A stretch of 64,000 nt of DNA from Thermoplasmata archaeon (GTDB lineage: Archaea > Thermoplasmatota > Thermoplasmata > Thermoplasmatales > Thermoplasmataceae), in the NCBI GenBank assembly GCA_021850545.1, contig JAJZLU010000040.1:14156-78155 (forward strand), written 5' to 3'. Position numbers and translations under genes: made by a program. The notes beneath the pieces were generated by a model. The model was not told the origin of the DNA. It was given only the letters and a program-made list of their open reading frames with translations, and did no database searches. Numbering within the stretch: the first letter of the stretch is position 1; every line of letters starts with the position of its first letter. Below, in pieces: positions 33,467 to 42,625 of the stretch.

Positions 33467-34189
33467 ATGCAGGTTCGGGAAGAGATCAAGAGAATAACAG
33501 CATTTCTACAGGATCATGTAGGAAACAGGGTTCCTGTTATAGGCATAAGCGGCGGTATCGACAGTGCCGTGACTTTAATGCTGCTCAAGGAAGCATTTCC
33601 GGACCGCCAAATCAGGGCTATTTTCATGCCGGATTCACAAACCCCGCAGGCAGATTATGGTGATGTGCAGGAACTCCAGAAAGTGTCGGGAGTAGAAATA
33701 AGAACTGTATTGATCGATTCGCCGGTCAATGCCTTCAAGGCCCTCCTTAACGTGGAATCGAAACAGGCGCTGGGCAATATAAAGTCCAGAACCAGAATGA
33801 TAATTCTCTACCATGAGGCCAATGTAAACAATGGAATCGTGGTCGGAACTACAAACCGTTCCGAGTTTGTAGTGGGATATTACACGAAATTCGGCGATGG
33901 CGGATGCGACATTGAGCCCATAATGCATCTCCTCAAACGGGAAGTCAGGGAGTTGGCTTCTGCACTGAATGTACCAAAAGACATAATGATGAAAAAGCCT
34001 TCAGCAGGTCTGTGGGAGTCACAGACTGATGAATCTGAGCTTGGAATGACCTATGAAGAGCTTGATGACACCATTGTTGCCTTGTTCGACCAAAAACGTG
34101 AGGAAAAGGGTCTAAGGTTCAACAGGGTGATGGAGCTTTACACGGGTTCTGAACACAAGAGGAGAATGCCGGTATCGATGCTGGAATGA
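33467..34189 (+). CDS. nadE: ammonia-dependent NAD synthetase
   Basis: NadE amidates deamido-NAD using ATP. From ATG 33467 the 240-residue product begins MQVREEIKRITAFLQDHV, as expected for the family, followed by the ATP pyrophosphatase loop GISGGIDSAVT (26-36), NIKSRTRMIILYHEAN, GTTNRSEFVVGYYTKFGDGG and KKPSAGLWESQTDESELGMTYEELD. There is no glutaminase domain, so ammonia is the nitrogen source. The ORF track adds 32 N-terminal residues without family support. It is followed 10 nt later by the antiporter gene. Confidence 0.92.
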   Translation: MQVREEIKRITAFLQDHVGNRVPVIGISGGIDSAVTLMLLKEAFPDRQIRAIFMPDSQTPQADYGDVQELQKVSGVEIRTVLIDSPVNAFKALLNVESKQALGNIKSRTRMIILYHEANVNNGIVVGTTNRSEFVVGYYTKFGDGGCDIEPIMHLLKREVRELASALNVPKDIMMKKPSAGLWESQTDESELGMTYEELDDTIVALFDQKREEKGLRFNRVMELYTGSEHKRRMPVSMLE

Positions 34190-34199
34190 GAGTGGACAG

Positions 34200-35516
34200 A
34201 TGGATGTAACAGTAGCTGCACAATACTATCAGATAAGTCTGATTTTAATACTTGCAGCCTTTGCTATACCTATCTCCAGGAAAATTGCAGTTGCCGATAT
34301 CCCTATCCTGATCATTTTGGGCATATTCTTTGGGCCCGTCCTTGAAATCATTAACCATGTCTTTGCCTCCAGTTTCCTGACTCAGTTTGGGAATGTAGGG
34401 GTTGGCCTCCTTGGGGTTATGATCATACTTTACTATGAGAGCCACTATATGAATTTCCGTGTTATCAGGCGCCATTTACTGAGAATCATTTCACTTGACA
34501 CCCTAGGTGTCATTATCACTGCACTTGTGGGCGGTGCCCTATTTTCACTCATATTTGGTGCCCCCATAAGCATAGGTTTCCTATTTGGCGCCATAATATC
34601 TCCGACTGATCCTGCCACACTGATACCTCTATTCAAGAGGACCAATATCAAGGAGGACATATCGGGCACACTTGTGGGGGAGAGCCTTTTCAACGACCCG
34701 ATTGGCATTATCCTGGTGTCCATAGCGATCCTATTCATAGATCCAACTTCCAGCTACATTTCGGGTTTCTCAGGCATTGTGAACTCAATCGGGATAGTGG
34801 GTGGAGCCATTGCTTATTTCATCATACAGGTCAGCATACCTGCATTTATCGGCATAATAGTTGGATTCAGCGTCATCATACTGAACAGGTTCCTGAACTT
34901 TGAGAACCTCATCGTAGGGTTGCTCCTGGGGATAGTGATTTTAGAATTTACTGCGCTGGAAGCCACTGGACTGACTCCATTTCCGGCCATAATTGCTACT
35001 GGCGCAATTGTTGGCAACTTCTCTGACAAGAGCATATTCTGGAACAGGGAAGCCAATTTCCAGGAGAATATGTCGTTCCTGTCGCAGGCCATCATATTCC
35101 TGACTCTAGGGAGCATGCTTACCAGGGCACAGCTTGGAACATTTGCACTTGTAGGCATCGCCATGACCATCCTTATAATTTTTGTTGCCCGGCCTGCCGC
35201 AGTATTGGGTTCACTGCTTCCACTTTTCGGGAGAAACAAGAGGTCAGTAAACCTCAAGACCATGACTTTCTTTTCAATGGTTGGACCGAGAGGGGTAGTA
35301 TCAGTGGTTATGGCGACAGTCCCCTATGCTGTCGGCCTCACTTCCAATAATGCGCAATTGATCAAGTATGGCCCGACCATAGCAGTAGTTGTGTCATTCA
35401 TTGTACTTTTCTCCATTATACTTCAGACCATATACGTTCCATACTTGTCCAGGAAGCTCTTTGTAGAACCGGCATTGAACAATACTGAACATCAGCAACA
35501 GAATTCAACTCAGTGA
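34200..35516 (+). CDS. cation:proton antiporter (CPA family)
   Basis: The 438-residue membrane protein has 12 or so helices and the core motifs of NhaP-like exchangers: GAIISPTDPATLIPLF (unwound helix, Asp137) and LVGESLFNDPIGIIL with the electroneutral Asn165-Asp166 pair. MVGPRGVVSVVMATVPYAVGL is in the C-terminal half. It likely swaps Na+ or K+ for H+, relevant to pH homeostasis if the host is an acidophile. No RCK or TrkA domain is attached. The last 7 nt overlap the convergent pilus ATPase gene. Confidence 0.88.
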   Translation: MDVTVAAQYYQISLILILAAFAIPISRKIAVADIPILIILGIFFGPVLEIINHVFASSFLTQFGNVGVGLLGVMIILYYESHYMNFRVIRRHLLRIISLDTLGVIITALVGGALFSLIFGAPISIGFLFGAIISPTDPATLIPLFKRTNIKEDISGTLVGESLFNDPIGIILVSIAILFIDPTSSYISGFSGIVNSIGIVGGAIAYFIIQVSIPAFIGIIVGFSVIILNRFLNFENLIVGLLLGIVILEFTALEATGLTPFPAIIATGAIVGNFSDKSIFWNREANFQENMSFLSQAIIFLTLGSMLTRAQLGTFALVGIAMTILIIFVARPAAVLGSLLPLFGRNKRSVNLKTMTFFSMVGPRGVVSVVMATVPYAVGLTSNNAQLIKYGPTIAVVVSFIVLFSIILQTIYVPYLSRKLFVEPALNNTEHQQQNSTQ

Positions 35517-36958
35517 ATCCCTAGCTGGTCCAGCAAAAGTTTCTCATTAGTTTTCATGAGTGCAAAGACCTTTCTAGCGGAATCGAACTTCCTTATTCCG
35601 CTCTCCGCCATTCTGTCCAGGATTTTCTTTCTGAGGCCCATCTGCCTTACAATCTCGTCATATGGAACTCCTTCCCTTGCTGAAATTGTCCTGAAAACAT
35701 GGCTGTCAAAAGAATCAGGGCTGATGTTTTGAAGATTCTTTCCAGAAACCATGTTCACTATCAATTCTCCTGTCCCAGGATCTACATTGACGATTTCCGC
35801 AATTTCCTTCACCCTTCTCATCAACTTCCCTCCTGAATAATATGTATCCAGGATAACTGCAGTATTCAGGGAGGCAATAAGGGTCCTCGGTATGGAAATG
35901 GGCCTGGCTTCCAGCCTGTGGATGAATGTTTCAATATCATCTGCATGGAAAGTGCCCATCCCAAAACGGCCTGCTAGCATTGCCTGGAAAACTGTGAAGG
36001 TTTCCGGTCCCCTCACTTCCCCAACCACAATATAGTTTGGCCTGTGGCGAAGTGCAGATTCCAGAAGATCAAACATGTCTATCCTGGACAAGTTTGAATC
36101 ATCCGTGCCTGAAATCCCGCTGCTGTTCCTTGCGACTGTCGAGATCCAGTTCTCATGCATGAGGTTGAGCTCCTTAGTATCCTCTATGGTAACAATCTTG
36201 TTGTCGGGTGATACAAAACTCAGGATTGCGTTCAGGAAAGTGGTTTTTCCAGTTGCGGTTCCTCCAACAACCATTATGTTCGCCCCATAGTCTATAGTGG
36301 TCCAGAGGTAAGCAAGAATGGTTGAGTTCACTGATCCAAGCTCCATGAGATCAATGGGGCTTATTGGAACCTCCCTGAATCTCCTGATGGAAAAGCTTGG
36401 ACCCCTGGTGGTAACATAGCGCCCAAGAGAAGCGGATACCCTTGATCCGTCTTTAAGGGCAGTTTCAACTACAGGAACCGATACGGAAATCTGTTTGCCG
36501 CCATCCTGCACAATTTTCCTTATGAAGAAGTTAAGGCTGTCTTCGGTGTTGAACCTGATGTTTGTTTCAATATGGCCATATTCCTTTATGAAGACAAATA
36601 TTGACTCATTTGCACCGTCGCAGGAAATATCCTCGATGCGCGGGTCAACCATTAAAGGCTGGATTATCCCGTAGCCCAGGTAGTACCTGTCCAGGAAGTA
36701 CAAACCCCTGCGGTCCAGGGACTTGTATGTTCCGTCCTTGCTCGCGTACTCAACAAAATCATCAGTTGAACCCTTGAGTTTTTCTTCGCGGTACTTGCTT
36801 ATAATGGAATCTATGGCCTTCCTTTCAGATTCAAATGGGCGCTCTTCTGAAACTACGTACTTGACGGTGGATGCTTCACTAATAATTCTCACCTGGACCA
36901 GGGAGTCAAGGAGTTCGTATTTTTCAAGTATATTTTCCTCTTTTTCCACCATGGTCAA
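35510..36958 (-). CDS. type II/IV secretion-type ATPase B (FlaI/TadA-like)
   Basis: The 482-residue product is a hexameric pilus/secretion ATPase: archaeal signature PRIEDISCDGANESIFV (about 106-122), Walker A GGTATGKTT (232-240), Asp box IVTIEDTKELNL, Walker B YIVVGEVRGPE and His box GTFHADDIETF. All catalytic boxes are intact. It starts at TTG 36958 (4-nt overlap with the platform gene) or ATG 36952. It is the fourth gene of an operon that already holds a paralogous ATPase (38686-40179), differing in Walker A sequence. It powers assembly or possibly another pilus step. Confidence 0.88.
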   Translation of the reverse strand: MTMVEKEENILEKYELLDSLVQVRIISEASTVKYVVSEERPFESERKAIDSIISKYREEKLKGSTDDFVEYASKDGTYKSLDRRGLYFLDRYYLGYGIIQPLMVDPRIEDISCDGANESIFVFIKEYGHIETNIRFNTEDSLNFFIRKIVQDGGKQISVSVPVVETALKDGSRVSASLGRYVTTRGPSFSIRRFREVPISPIDLMELGSVNSTILAYLWTTIDYGANIMVVGGTATGKTTFLNAILSFVSPDNKIVTIEDTKELNLMHENWISTVARNSSGISGTDDSNLSRIDMFDLLESALRHRPNYIVVGEVRGPETFTVFQAMLAGRFGMGTFHADDIETFIHRLEARPISIPRTLIASLNTAVILDTYYSGGKLMRRVKEIAEIVNVDPGTGELIVNMVSGKNLQNISPDSFDSHVFRTISAREGVPYDEIVRQMGLRKKILDRMAESGIRKFDSARKVFALMKTNEKLLLDQLGIH

Positions 36959-37779
36959 AGTGCCCCCGCTATGAGAAGGATAATTGCGCTGACAAACAGC
37001 ATTGCCCCTGTCTCCATGAATCCTGTTACCAGGTTTCTGTCCTTTATAAGCCCTATTATGAACCCAATCCCTGCTGCTTCAACATATATCCCGGTATTGA
37101 AAATGTTCTTCAGGACTTTCGCCCCTGCGGACTGGAAAAGGAATCCGCCTGTGTTCTGCAAGTGGATGGCATTGAAGAATCTCACATCGATCACAAGCAT
37201 AACTATGAGGAAAACTGAAAATGAAACCAACAGTATAAGGTTGTAATTCTTCATCTCTGCATTTCTCTCCTCATCGAGCAGCTGCATCTGGGAACTGAAC
37301 CTGGACACTAGTGCGATTACGTCCGAAGTGTTGCTTCCAGATTCCCCGGATTTCTGCAGTATGATTCCAAACCTCTGGATCTCCGGATCCTTCAGGTTGC
37401 CCCCGAAGTGTCTCAGTGCTTCCTCAACCGGGGTCCCAACTGAAACGCTTGACACAAGAGATCTCACTTCAGGGTTCAGTGCGCCATAGTCATTTCTTGA
37501 AACCAGAATCACAGCCTCAGATAGGGGTGTCCCATACATGGTGTACTCGGAAAGGTCTCTCAGAAAATCTGAAACTCTCTTTCTGGCTTCTGAAATCCTT
37601 GAATTTATAGTCCGCCTGGCAAAACCAGTTGGAATCATGAAAATCGCAAGAGCTACTGGGATTGCAAAAGCAAGATTTCCGAGGGTTGAATCCACCCTTC
37701 CAATGGCAAATTCACTCATGGCAAAGTAAGCAACGGCTACAATCGAGGAAAGGATGGCCATGTATCTTGTGCTCATCAT
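36955..37779 (-). CDS. pilus platform membrane protein (T2SF/TadC-like) 2
   Basis: The 274-residue protein has N-terminal helices, a cytosolic T2SF-like domain (SDFLRDLSEYTMYGTPLSEAVIL, then a FGIILQKSGESGSNTSDVI turn typical of GspF folds) and at least three C-terminal helices. It is one of two separate platform proteins here; archaellum FlaJ carries both halves in one chain, whereas Tad-type systems split them into TadB and TadC. The start ATGATG overlaps the upstream stop by 4 nt. It should anchor the ATPase ring in the membrane. Confidence 0.8.
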   Translation of the reverse strand: MMSTRYMAILSSIVAVAYFAMSEFAIGRVDSTLGNLAFAIPVALAIFMIPTGFARRTINSRISEARKRVSDFLRDLSEYTMYGTPLSEAVILVSRNDYGALNPEVRSLVSSVSVGTPVEEALRHFGGNLKDPEIQRFGIILQKSGESGSNTSDVIALVSRFSSQMQLLDEERNAEMKNYNLILLVSFSVFLIVMLVIDVRFFNAIHLQNTGGFLFQSAGAKVLKNIFNTGIYVEAAGIGFIIGLIKDRNLVTGFMETGAMLFVSAIILLIAGAL

Positions 37780-38693
37780 AACTCGATCTCCCCCATTGTG
37801 CTGCTGAAAAAGTATCCAAAAACTGCGAGTATTGCGGGTATTATCAATGCGACCGTTAAGACCATTAGTGAGATGAGCCCCGATGGCGAACCGGGGGACA
37901 GGAATGCCACAATGCCCACAATAATAAGTAAAATCAGGGGAAAAGCAACCGCAACAGTTACAAAACTTTCGGCAAGTATGCCCATTGAATTGGAATTCTG
38001 CTTTATGATTGTGCTTAATTCCCCTTGGTACTGGGTTGCCTTTGAAATGAAGTACTGTTTCAGGTCTCCGCCAGAATTAACGCTGGTTACAATTCCCTGA
38101 AGAAATTCTGCGAATTTCTGCGAGGCCGAAGTGCGAATGCTCTCTTTTATGGATGAAATTATATCCACGCCAAAGAGTTCTGACCTGATCCAAATGGCCC
38201 GTGCCTCACGAGATATCTCGCCATATTGCCTGCTTTCACCGAGATCCTTCATTATGATGTCAATGGGGATGTCGGCGGAAGACATGGTGGCAAAGAAGCC
38301 AGATGCAATTGTTAGCATGGAATCAATCCTTCTCCTCCTAGTCCTGATAATTGTATTTGGGGTCTCAAGGAGAATTGCTAGGACAGCAGCAAGCGCAAGG
38401 AATGTAATGGAGCCTATAAGGAAGGCAAGATGTGGCCTCGAAAGCAAAATAATGATGTCAAGGGCAACCGCGACTATTGCCGCGATGGTAAGGATCATTG
38501 CAGTTTGCGAATAAAATTCCACCCGGCTCATCCCAAGCTTTGACCTCCTAAGATTCAGATCGATGTTTCCTCCGTTGAACCTCTGGCTAAAGAATTTGCC
38601 AAACATCTTGAGTGAAATCTGCCTGAAGAGCGGAATCCTGAAAAACTCAGCCTTCTTTGTGCCTTTTGCCCCAAAACCCCGCAGATCACTCAC
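37776..38693 (-). CDS. pilus platform membrane protein (T2SF/TadB-like) 1
   Basis: The 305-residue product has a basic N-terminal region (FGAKGTKKAEFFRIPLFRQ), helices around residues 65-110, a cytosolic T2SF-type domain (LTIASGFFATMSSADIPIDIIMKDL and EFLQGIVTSVNSGGDLKQYF) and two C-terminal helices. It is the first of two platform proteins in the operon. The GTG start overlaps the stop of ATPase A by 8 nt. With the second platform protein it forms the TadB/TadC-like pair of an archaeal pilus assembly machine. Confidence 0.8.
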   Translation of the reverse strand: MSDLRGFGAKGTKKAEFFRIPLFRQISLKMFGKFFSQRFNGGNIDLNLRRSKLGMSRVEFYSQTAMILTIAAIVAVALDIIILLSRPHLAFLIGSITFLALAAVLAILLETPNTIIRTRRRRIDSMLTIASGFFATMSSADIPIDIIMKDLGESRQYGEISREARAIWIRSELFGVDIISSIKESIRTSASQKFAEFLQGIVTSVNSGGDLKQYFISKATQYQGELSTIIKQNSNSMGILAESFVTVAVAFPLILLIIVGIVAFLSPGSPSGLISLMVLTVALIIPAILAVFGYFFSSTMGEIEL

Positions 38694-40179
38694 CCCTGAT
38701 CCATTCCCACTGCCTCTTCCTTATCTCTCCAGATATCTCTTCTATGTCAGCTTCCTTCTTCTGGGAAAGAGTAAGAAGCAGTCCGGTTCTCTTTCGAACT
38801 TCCTCCAGAAGTTTCGAATTCGTTACCCCTCTACGCTCTGCTATTCGATCATAGAGTTTGCTGGATCCAGCATAAGAGAATTTGTCGGAATAAGGGTCGT
38901 AGTGGAAGACTCTGTTGTAAAGGATCTCATCGGTCTTTCCATCTATTCCAATTATCTCATCTACTTCAGTGATCCTTCTTACCATTTTACCTTCAAGGCG
39001 TACGAAATTGATGAAGATCACAATGTTAAGGTAGGACACAAGCACTCTTGGAATATTCATTGGTTCGTTTTCGAGCCTGTTCAGGAGGGATTCCATGGAA
39101 TCCGCATGAATTGTTGAGTATGTGGTATGGCCGGTTGCCATTGCCTGGAAAAGGGCATAGGTTTCCTTGCCTCTTACTTCTCCTACAACTATGTATGTTG
39201 GCCTCTGCCTCATTGCCATTGAAACCAGGTCATACATGTTCAACCTTTCAACACCCCTTTGCCCTTCTATCGTATTCTTTCCCCTGGTTTCAGCAGCTAC
39301 CCAGTTTTCATGCGGAATTTTCAGTTCCCGGGTCTCCTCAATGCTGAACACCTTGGTATTCGAAGGCGCGAAGAGGAGTATGGAATTAAGCGTGGATGTT
39401 TTTCCGGCGCCAGGGGCACCCACGATAAGGGCAGAATTGAAACCTTCTGTCATGAACCAAAGGTAGGTCATGAGGTCGGGGGAGGCAGTGCCGCTCTTGA
39501 TGAGGTCAACAGGGGTGAAGGGTCTGTCTCTGAAAAGCCTCATTGTAAAAACCGGCCCTCTGCTGGAAATTTCACTTCCATAAACCGCCTGGACCCTGTG
39601 GCCATCCCGTGTGATGGAATCCAGTATTGGAGCATTTATTGAAACGGACTTGCCGCTAATCTGTGCTAGCCTTATGATATACGAATCTAAGTTCTCTGTG
39701 TTGGGAAATGAAATATTTGTCTTTACGGAACCAAAATCCTTGTGGTAGACGAATATTGGCATCTCCGGGCCATCACATGAAATATCCTCTACTTTCTGGT
39801 CCCTGACAATAGGGTCTATGATCCCATATCCCTGAAAATCCCTCGCGAGGTAATAATTTATCTTGAAAATTGATTCGCCTTTAAGCCAAGGCCTTCTCTG
39901 GTTAACGAAAGAGGAGAGCATATTGTTCAGGTTGAAGCCATCGACGCCAGACAGCACCAGAATATCGGGAAGATAGTCATTGATCTCGGCCTTGAGCGCA
40001 AAGAATTCCTCCAGTTCGCGCTTACTAAGCTTCGGCTCTTCTACCAAGTAAATCAGTTCCGAAGTTCCAGCCATCTCCACAACCCTTATCCTGACGTTTT
40101 CATGATTGAGGGTGTACTGGGAAAGGATGTGATTCCCTGAAGCTTTCTCACTCTGGACCGGCGGCTGTTCCTCTACCAT
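38686..40179 (-). CDS. type II/IV secretion-type ATPase A (FlaI/TadA-like)
   Basis: The 497-residue product heads the operon. After a variable N-terminal domain comes QKVEDISCDGPEMPIFVYHKDFG, Walker A GAPGAGKTS (254-262), VFSIEETRELKIPHENWV, Walker B YIVVGEVRGKE and the His box YSTIHADSMESL. It is a complete TadA/FlaI-family ATPase. Compared with ATPase B it has a canonical Walker A and a longer N-terminus. A TATA-like AATATTTAG stretch is not at the usual distance, so the promoter is uncertain. It likely drives export of class III signal-peptide proteins such as those at 5875 and 13816. Confidence 0.9.
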   Translation of the reverse strand: MVEEQPPVQSEKASGNHILSQYTLNHENVRIRVVEMAGTSELIYLVEEPKLSKRELEEFFALKAEINDYLPDILVLSGVDGFNLNNMLSSFVNQRRPWLKGESIFKINYYLARDFQGYGIIDPIVRDQKVEDISCDGPEMPIFVYHKDFGSVKTNISFPNTENLDSYIIRLAQISGKSVSINAPILDSITRDGHRVQAVYGSEISSRGPVFTMRLFRDRPFTPVDLIKSGTASPDLMTYLWFMTEGFNSALIVGAPGAGKTSTLNSILLFAPSNTKVFSIEETRELKIPHENWVAAETRGKNTIEGQRGVERLNMYDLVSMAMRQRPTYIVVGEVRGKETYALFQAMATGHTTYSTIHADSMESLLNRLENEPMNIPRVLVSYLNIVIFINFVRLEGKMVRRITEVDEIIGIDGKTDEILYNRVFHYDPYSDKFSYAGSSKLYDRIAERRGVTNSKLLEEVRKRTGLLLTLSQKKEADIEEISGEIRKRQWEWIRGE

Positions 40180-40306
40180 TATCTGTGAGAATAAGGCATA
40201 GGATGGGTATAATATTTAGTGGTGTTGGCTCTAAAATCGCTCTTTTTCACCAGAATCAGGGACAATTTCCCGATATATTTTTAAGAGGGCTGGGCTTCAA
40301 AGGTTC

Positions 40307-41158
40307 ATGGCAGAAAAGATCCCTTTTGGAAAATCTGATTTTAAAGTATCACAGATGGGCATGGGGACCTATTATGATCCAGGATGGATATTTTCTGCAA
40401 AGCTGCTTAAGAGACAGGCAAACTGGGAAAATAAGGTAGCAGCTATAAAGGCCGGGGTAGAGAATGGTGTAAACCTCATCGATACCGCAGAACTTTATGA
40501 GTCCGAGAATTTAGTTGAAAAGGCAATTAAGCCATTCGACCGGGAGGATTTATTCATAGCCACAAAGGTCTGGCCATCACATTTCAGTTACGACAAAGTC
40601 ATCAAGTCTTGCGAACGGAGTCTGAAGAAACTCGGACTGGACTATGTTGACCTATATCAACTTCACTTTCCAAGCCGGATCCGGGATATATCTGGAACAA
40701 TGAAGGCGATGGAGCACCTCATGGATCAGGGCAAAATTAGAAACATAGGGATAAGCAACTTTGACCTTGAGAGAACGAAGAAGGCTGTGGAATCCCTCAA
40801 GAAATATGAGATCGCTTCAACCCAGATGAATTTCAGCGTCGCACATAGGGACATTGAGAATGACCTTATCCCATACTGTAAGGAGAACAAAATAGCAATC
40901 CTTGCATATTACCCACTTGGCCATGGAAGGTTGGTTTCACCAGATTCCAAGACTGCCATCGTTCTTAAGGAAATAAGTGAGAACCATGGTGGCAAGAGCG
41001 CACCACAGATAGCCTTGAATTGGTTCATTAGCAAATATGATTTTGTCTTTCCCATCCCTAGGGCATCAAATGCCGATCATGTCGTGGAGAACTCGGGCTC
41101 AATGGGATGGAAGATGTCTGAAGAGGAAATACGGAAACTGGAACAGTCCTTCAACTGA
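40307..41158 (+). CDS. aldo/keto reductase
   Basis: The 283-residue TIM-barrel oxidoreductase has the family active-site set: Asp and Tyr in LIDTAELYESENLVEKAI, Lys in FIATKVWPSHF and His in DLYQLHFPS. The NADPH motif FPIPRASNADHVVEN is at the C-terminal end. It reduces carbonyl substrates; the specific one is unknown. A TATA-like GATATATTTTTAAG precedes it at leaderless distance. It stands alone between the pilus operon and tRNA-Ala. Confidence 0.9.
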   Translation: MAEKIPFGKSDFKVSQMGMGTYYDPGWIFSAKLLKRQANWENKVAAIKAGVENGVNLIDTAELYESENLVEKAIKPFDREDLFIATKVWPSHFSYDKVIKSCERSLKKLGLDYVDLYQLHFPSRIRDISGTMKAMEHLMDQGKIRNIGISNFDLERTKKAVESLKKYEIASTQMNFSVAHRDIENDLIPYCKENKIAILAYYPLGHGRLVSPDSKTAIVLKEISENHGGKSAPQIALNWFISKYDFVFPIPRASNADHVVENSGSMGWKMSEEEIRKLEQSFN

Positions 41159-41220
41159 TTGAAGTAATATTTATAGGATTACCTACAATACAGGGCTTGC
41201 ACTTTTGCCCATAAAGCAAA

Positions 41221-41292
41221 GGGCCGGTAGATCAGAGGTAGATCGCTTCCTTGGCATGGAAGAGGCCTGGGGTTCAAATCCCCACCGGTCCA
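41221..41292 (+). tRNA. tRNA-Ala (anticodon GGC)
   Basis: Acceptor GGGCCGG/CCGGTCC with one G-U pair, D-stem GATC/GATC, anticodon stem CTTCC/GGAAG with loop TTGGCAT (anticodon GGC, codon GCC), T-arm TGGGG-TTCAAAT-CCCCA, discriminator A. The 72 nt account for all arms. No intron and no encoded CCA. No integrase or repeated 3' end is seen downstream. Confidence 0.96.
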
Positions 41293-41599
41293 TATTAGTT
41301 TCATTGATTTTTCCTTTGAAGGGCCATAGAAAACGATCCCTCGGCCAGGCGTGAATGACTTTAATGGGCACTGGGGGTATAAGCCAATTCAAGTCAAGAA
41401 ATATTGTTTTATCTAATACGTTTTATTCGGCATTTTCTAAGGCGCACGTTTCGTTGTAAAAACACCTTCCAGGCAAAGTGCAAGCTATTTCTATTTAAAG
41501 CAATATTCACTAGGCTGTTTCAAATATGCCCAATATTCTGAATTCTTAAAATAGTCTCAATTTAATAAAAGCTAAATACTGGTTTCATACTACTATTTA
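41293..41599. other. intergenic region after tRNA-Ala
   Basis: Roughly 300 bases with no plausible gene; stops are frequent on both strands. The last 50 bases are AT-rich (including a TTTAATAAAAG stretch) and presumably contain the promoter of the surface-protein gene at 41600. I see no tRNA, repeat or stable hairpin. Confidence 0.4.
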
Positions 41600-42595
41600 A
41601 TGGCTGCTTCTAAAATATTTTTTTTATTAACCTTAATGCTGATAATATTGCTCGGAATTTCGGCGGTTAATGTGGCTGGTACCGCACATTTCCCATTAAA
41701 GAAAGTGACAAATGCAAATCTTGTGACGAACTCCGATGGCACGTCCACGATAAACCTCGGCGCGAGTTCCCTTTCCATTACATCAGGGAGCTCAGGAAAA
41801 GTCTCTTACACAGTTAAATTGAGCTCGGGAACCACTTGGGGAACGTCCATATCGGCCAGTGAACCTAGTGGCTTTTCAACAGCATTCAGCGATTCAAGCG
41901 GTGATCCCACTTTCTCCGGGACTGCAACTATAAGTGTGGCCAATACGGTAAAGAATGGCACGTACACCATTTCATTCTCAGCATCTGGTGATGACCCATC
42001 CTCTTCCTCTGCGGAACTTACGGTTCATGTAACCGGTTATTCTTCTTCCACACCTCCAAGCAAGACAACAACTACAACTTCCACATCGAAATTAACTGAT
42101 CAGGTGTATGTGGGGTCAGGCATCTTTGTGCTTTTCCTCCTGGCTGCATTTATTCCTCTTGCAATTAGGAAGCGGAGCCAGATGCTAGGATATTCTTCCT
42201 TTGGCATCGCAGTCGCTTCTGCGATTTACCTTGCGGCTGCAGACAATGTCCTTCGAAGTTCAGGCTACACTCACTGGATAATATTGCTGGTGTTCATAGC
42301 ATTGGACATTATTGCACTCATGGGCACGCTCGCTTTAAAGGGCCCCTCGCAGAAGTCTTTCAGAATATTTCTCGCCATCGGCTCATTCATAATGTCTCTG
42401 GCCATGATTGCAGATGCCGCCCTTGGCCTACCGCTAAGTTCAGTACAGGATATTGGTAGCACCTCTGGGTTTACCTACCTTTTTGGTTTTGGTTCTGCTT
42501 CAGGTGCCACATTGGGGGTCAGCATTGCCTTCGTTCTGTTGCTAATATTCAACGGGCTAGTTTTCTCAAGTTTCTTGAGGGATCCAAAGAAGTAA
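41600..42595 (+). CDS. surface protein with signal peptide, beta domain and membrane helices
   Basis: The 331-residue product starts with a signal-anchor sequence (KIFFLLTLMLIILLGISAV). It continues with a Ser/Thr/Gly-rich beta domain (about 35-145, with SSGDPTFSGTATISV and NGTYTISFSASG, Ig-like in look) and a Thr/Ser linker (PPSKTTTTTSTSK). Five or so C-terminal helices follow (about 175-325). The outward domain is followed by a polytopic membrane module, which is unusual for simple S-layer proteins. Function is unknown. A hairpin just after the stop is a likely terminator. Confidence 0.55.
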   Translation: MAASKIFFLLTLMLIILLGISAVNVAGTAHFPLKKVTNANLVTNSDGTSTINLGASSLSITSGSSGKVSYTVKLSSGTTWGTSISASEPSGFSTAFSDSSGDPTFSGTATISVANTVKNGTYTISFSASGDDPSSSSAELTVHVTGYSSSTPPSKTTTTTSTSKLTDQVYVGSGIFVLFLLAAFIPLAIRKRSQMLGYSSFGIAVASAIYLAAADNVLRSSGYTHWIILLVFIALDIIALMGTLALKGPSQKSFRIFLAIGSFIMSLAMIADAALGLPLSSVQDIGSTSGFTYLFGFGSASGATLGVSIAFVLLLIFNGLVFSSFLRDPKK

Positions 42596-42604
42596 TAATT
42601 AAAC

Positions 42605-42625
42605 AGCAGGGACAAAATCCCTGCT
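42605..42625 (+). terminator. hairpin after the surface-protein gene
   Basis: AGCAGGGA and TCCCTGCT form a perfect 8-bp stem with the 5-nt loop CAAAA, 10 nt downstream of the stop at 42595. No strong T-tract follows, so its role as terminator or mRNA end-stabiliser is inferred. Confidence 0.45.

Noticed and set aside
35510-40179. archaellum (fla) operon
   Set aside because: No flagellin, FlaG/F/H or single-chain FlaJ is present; two split platform proteins fit a Tad/Epd-type pilus system better.
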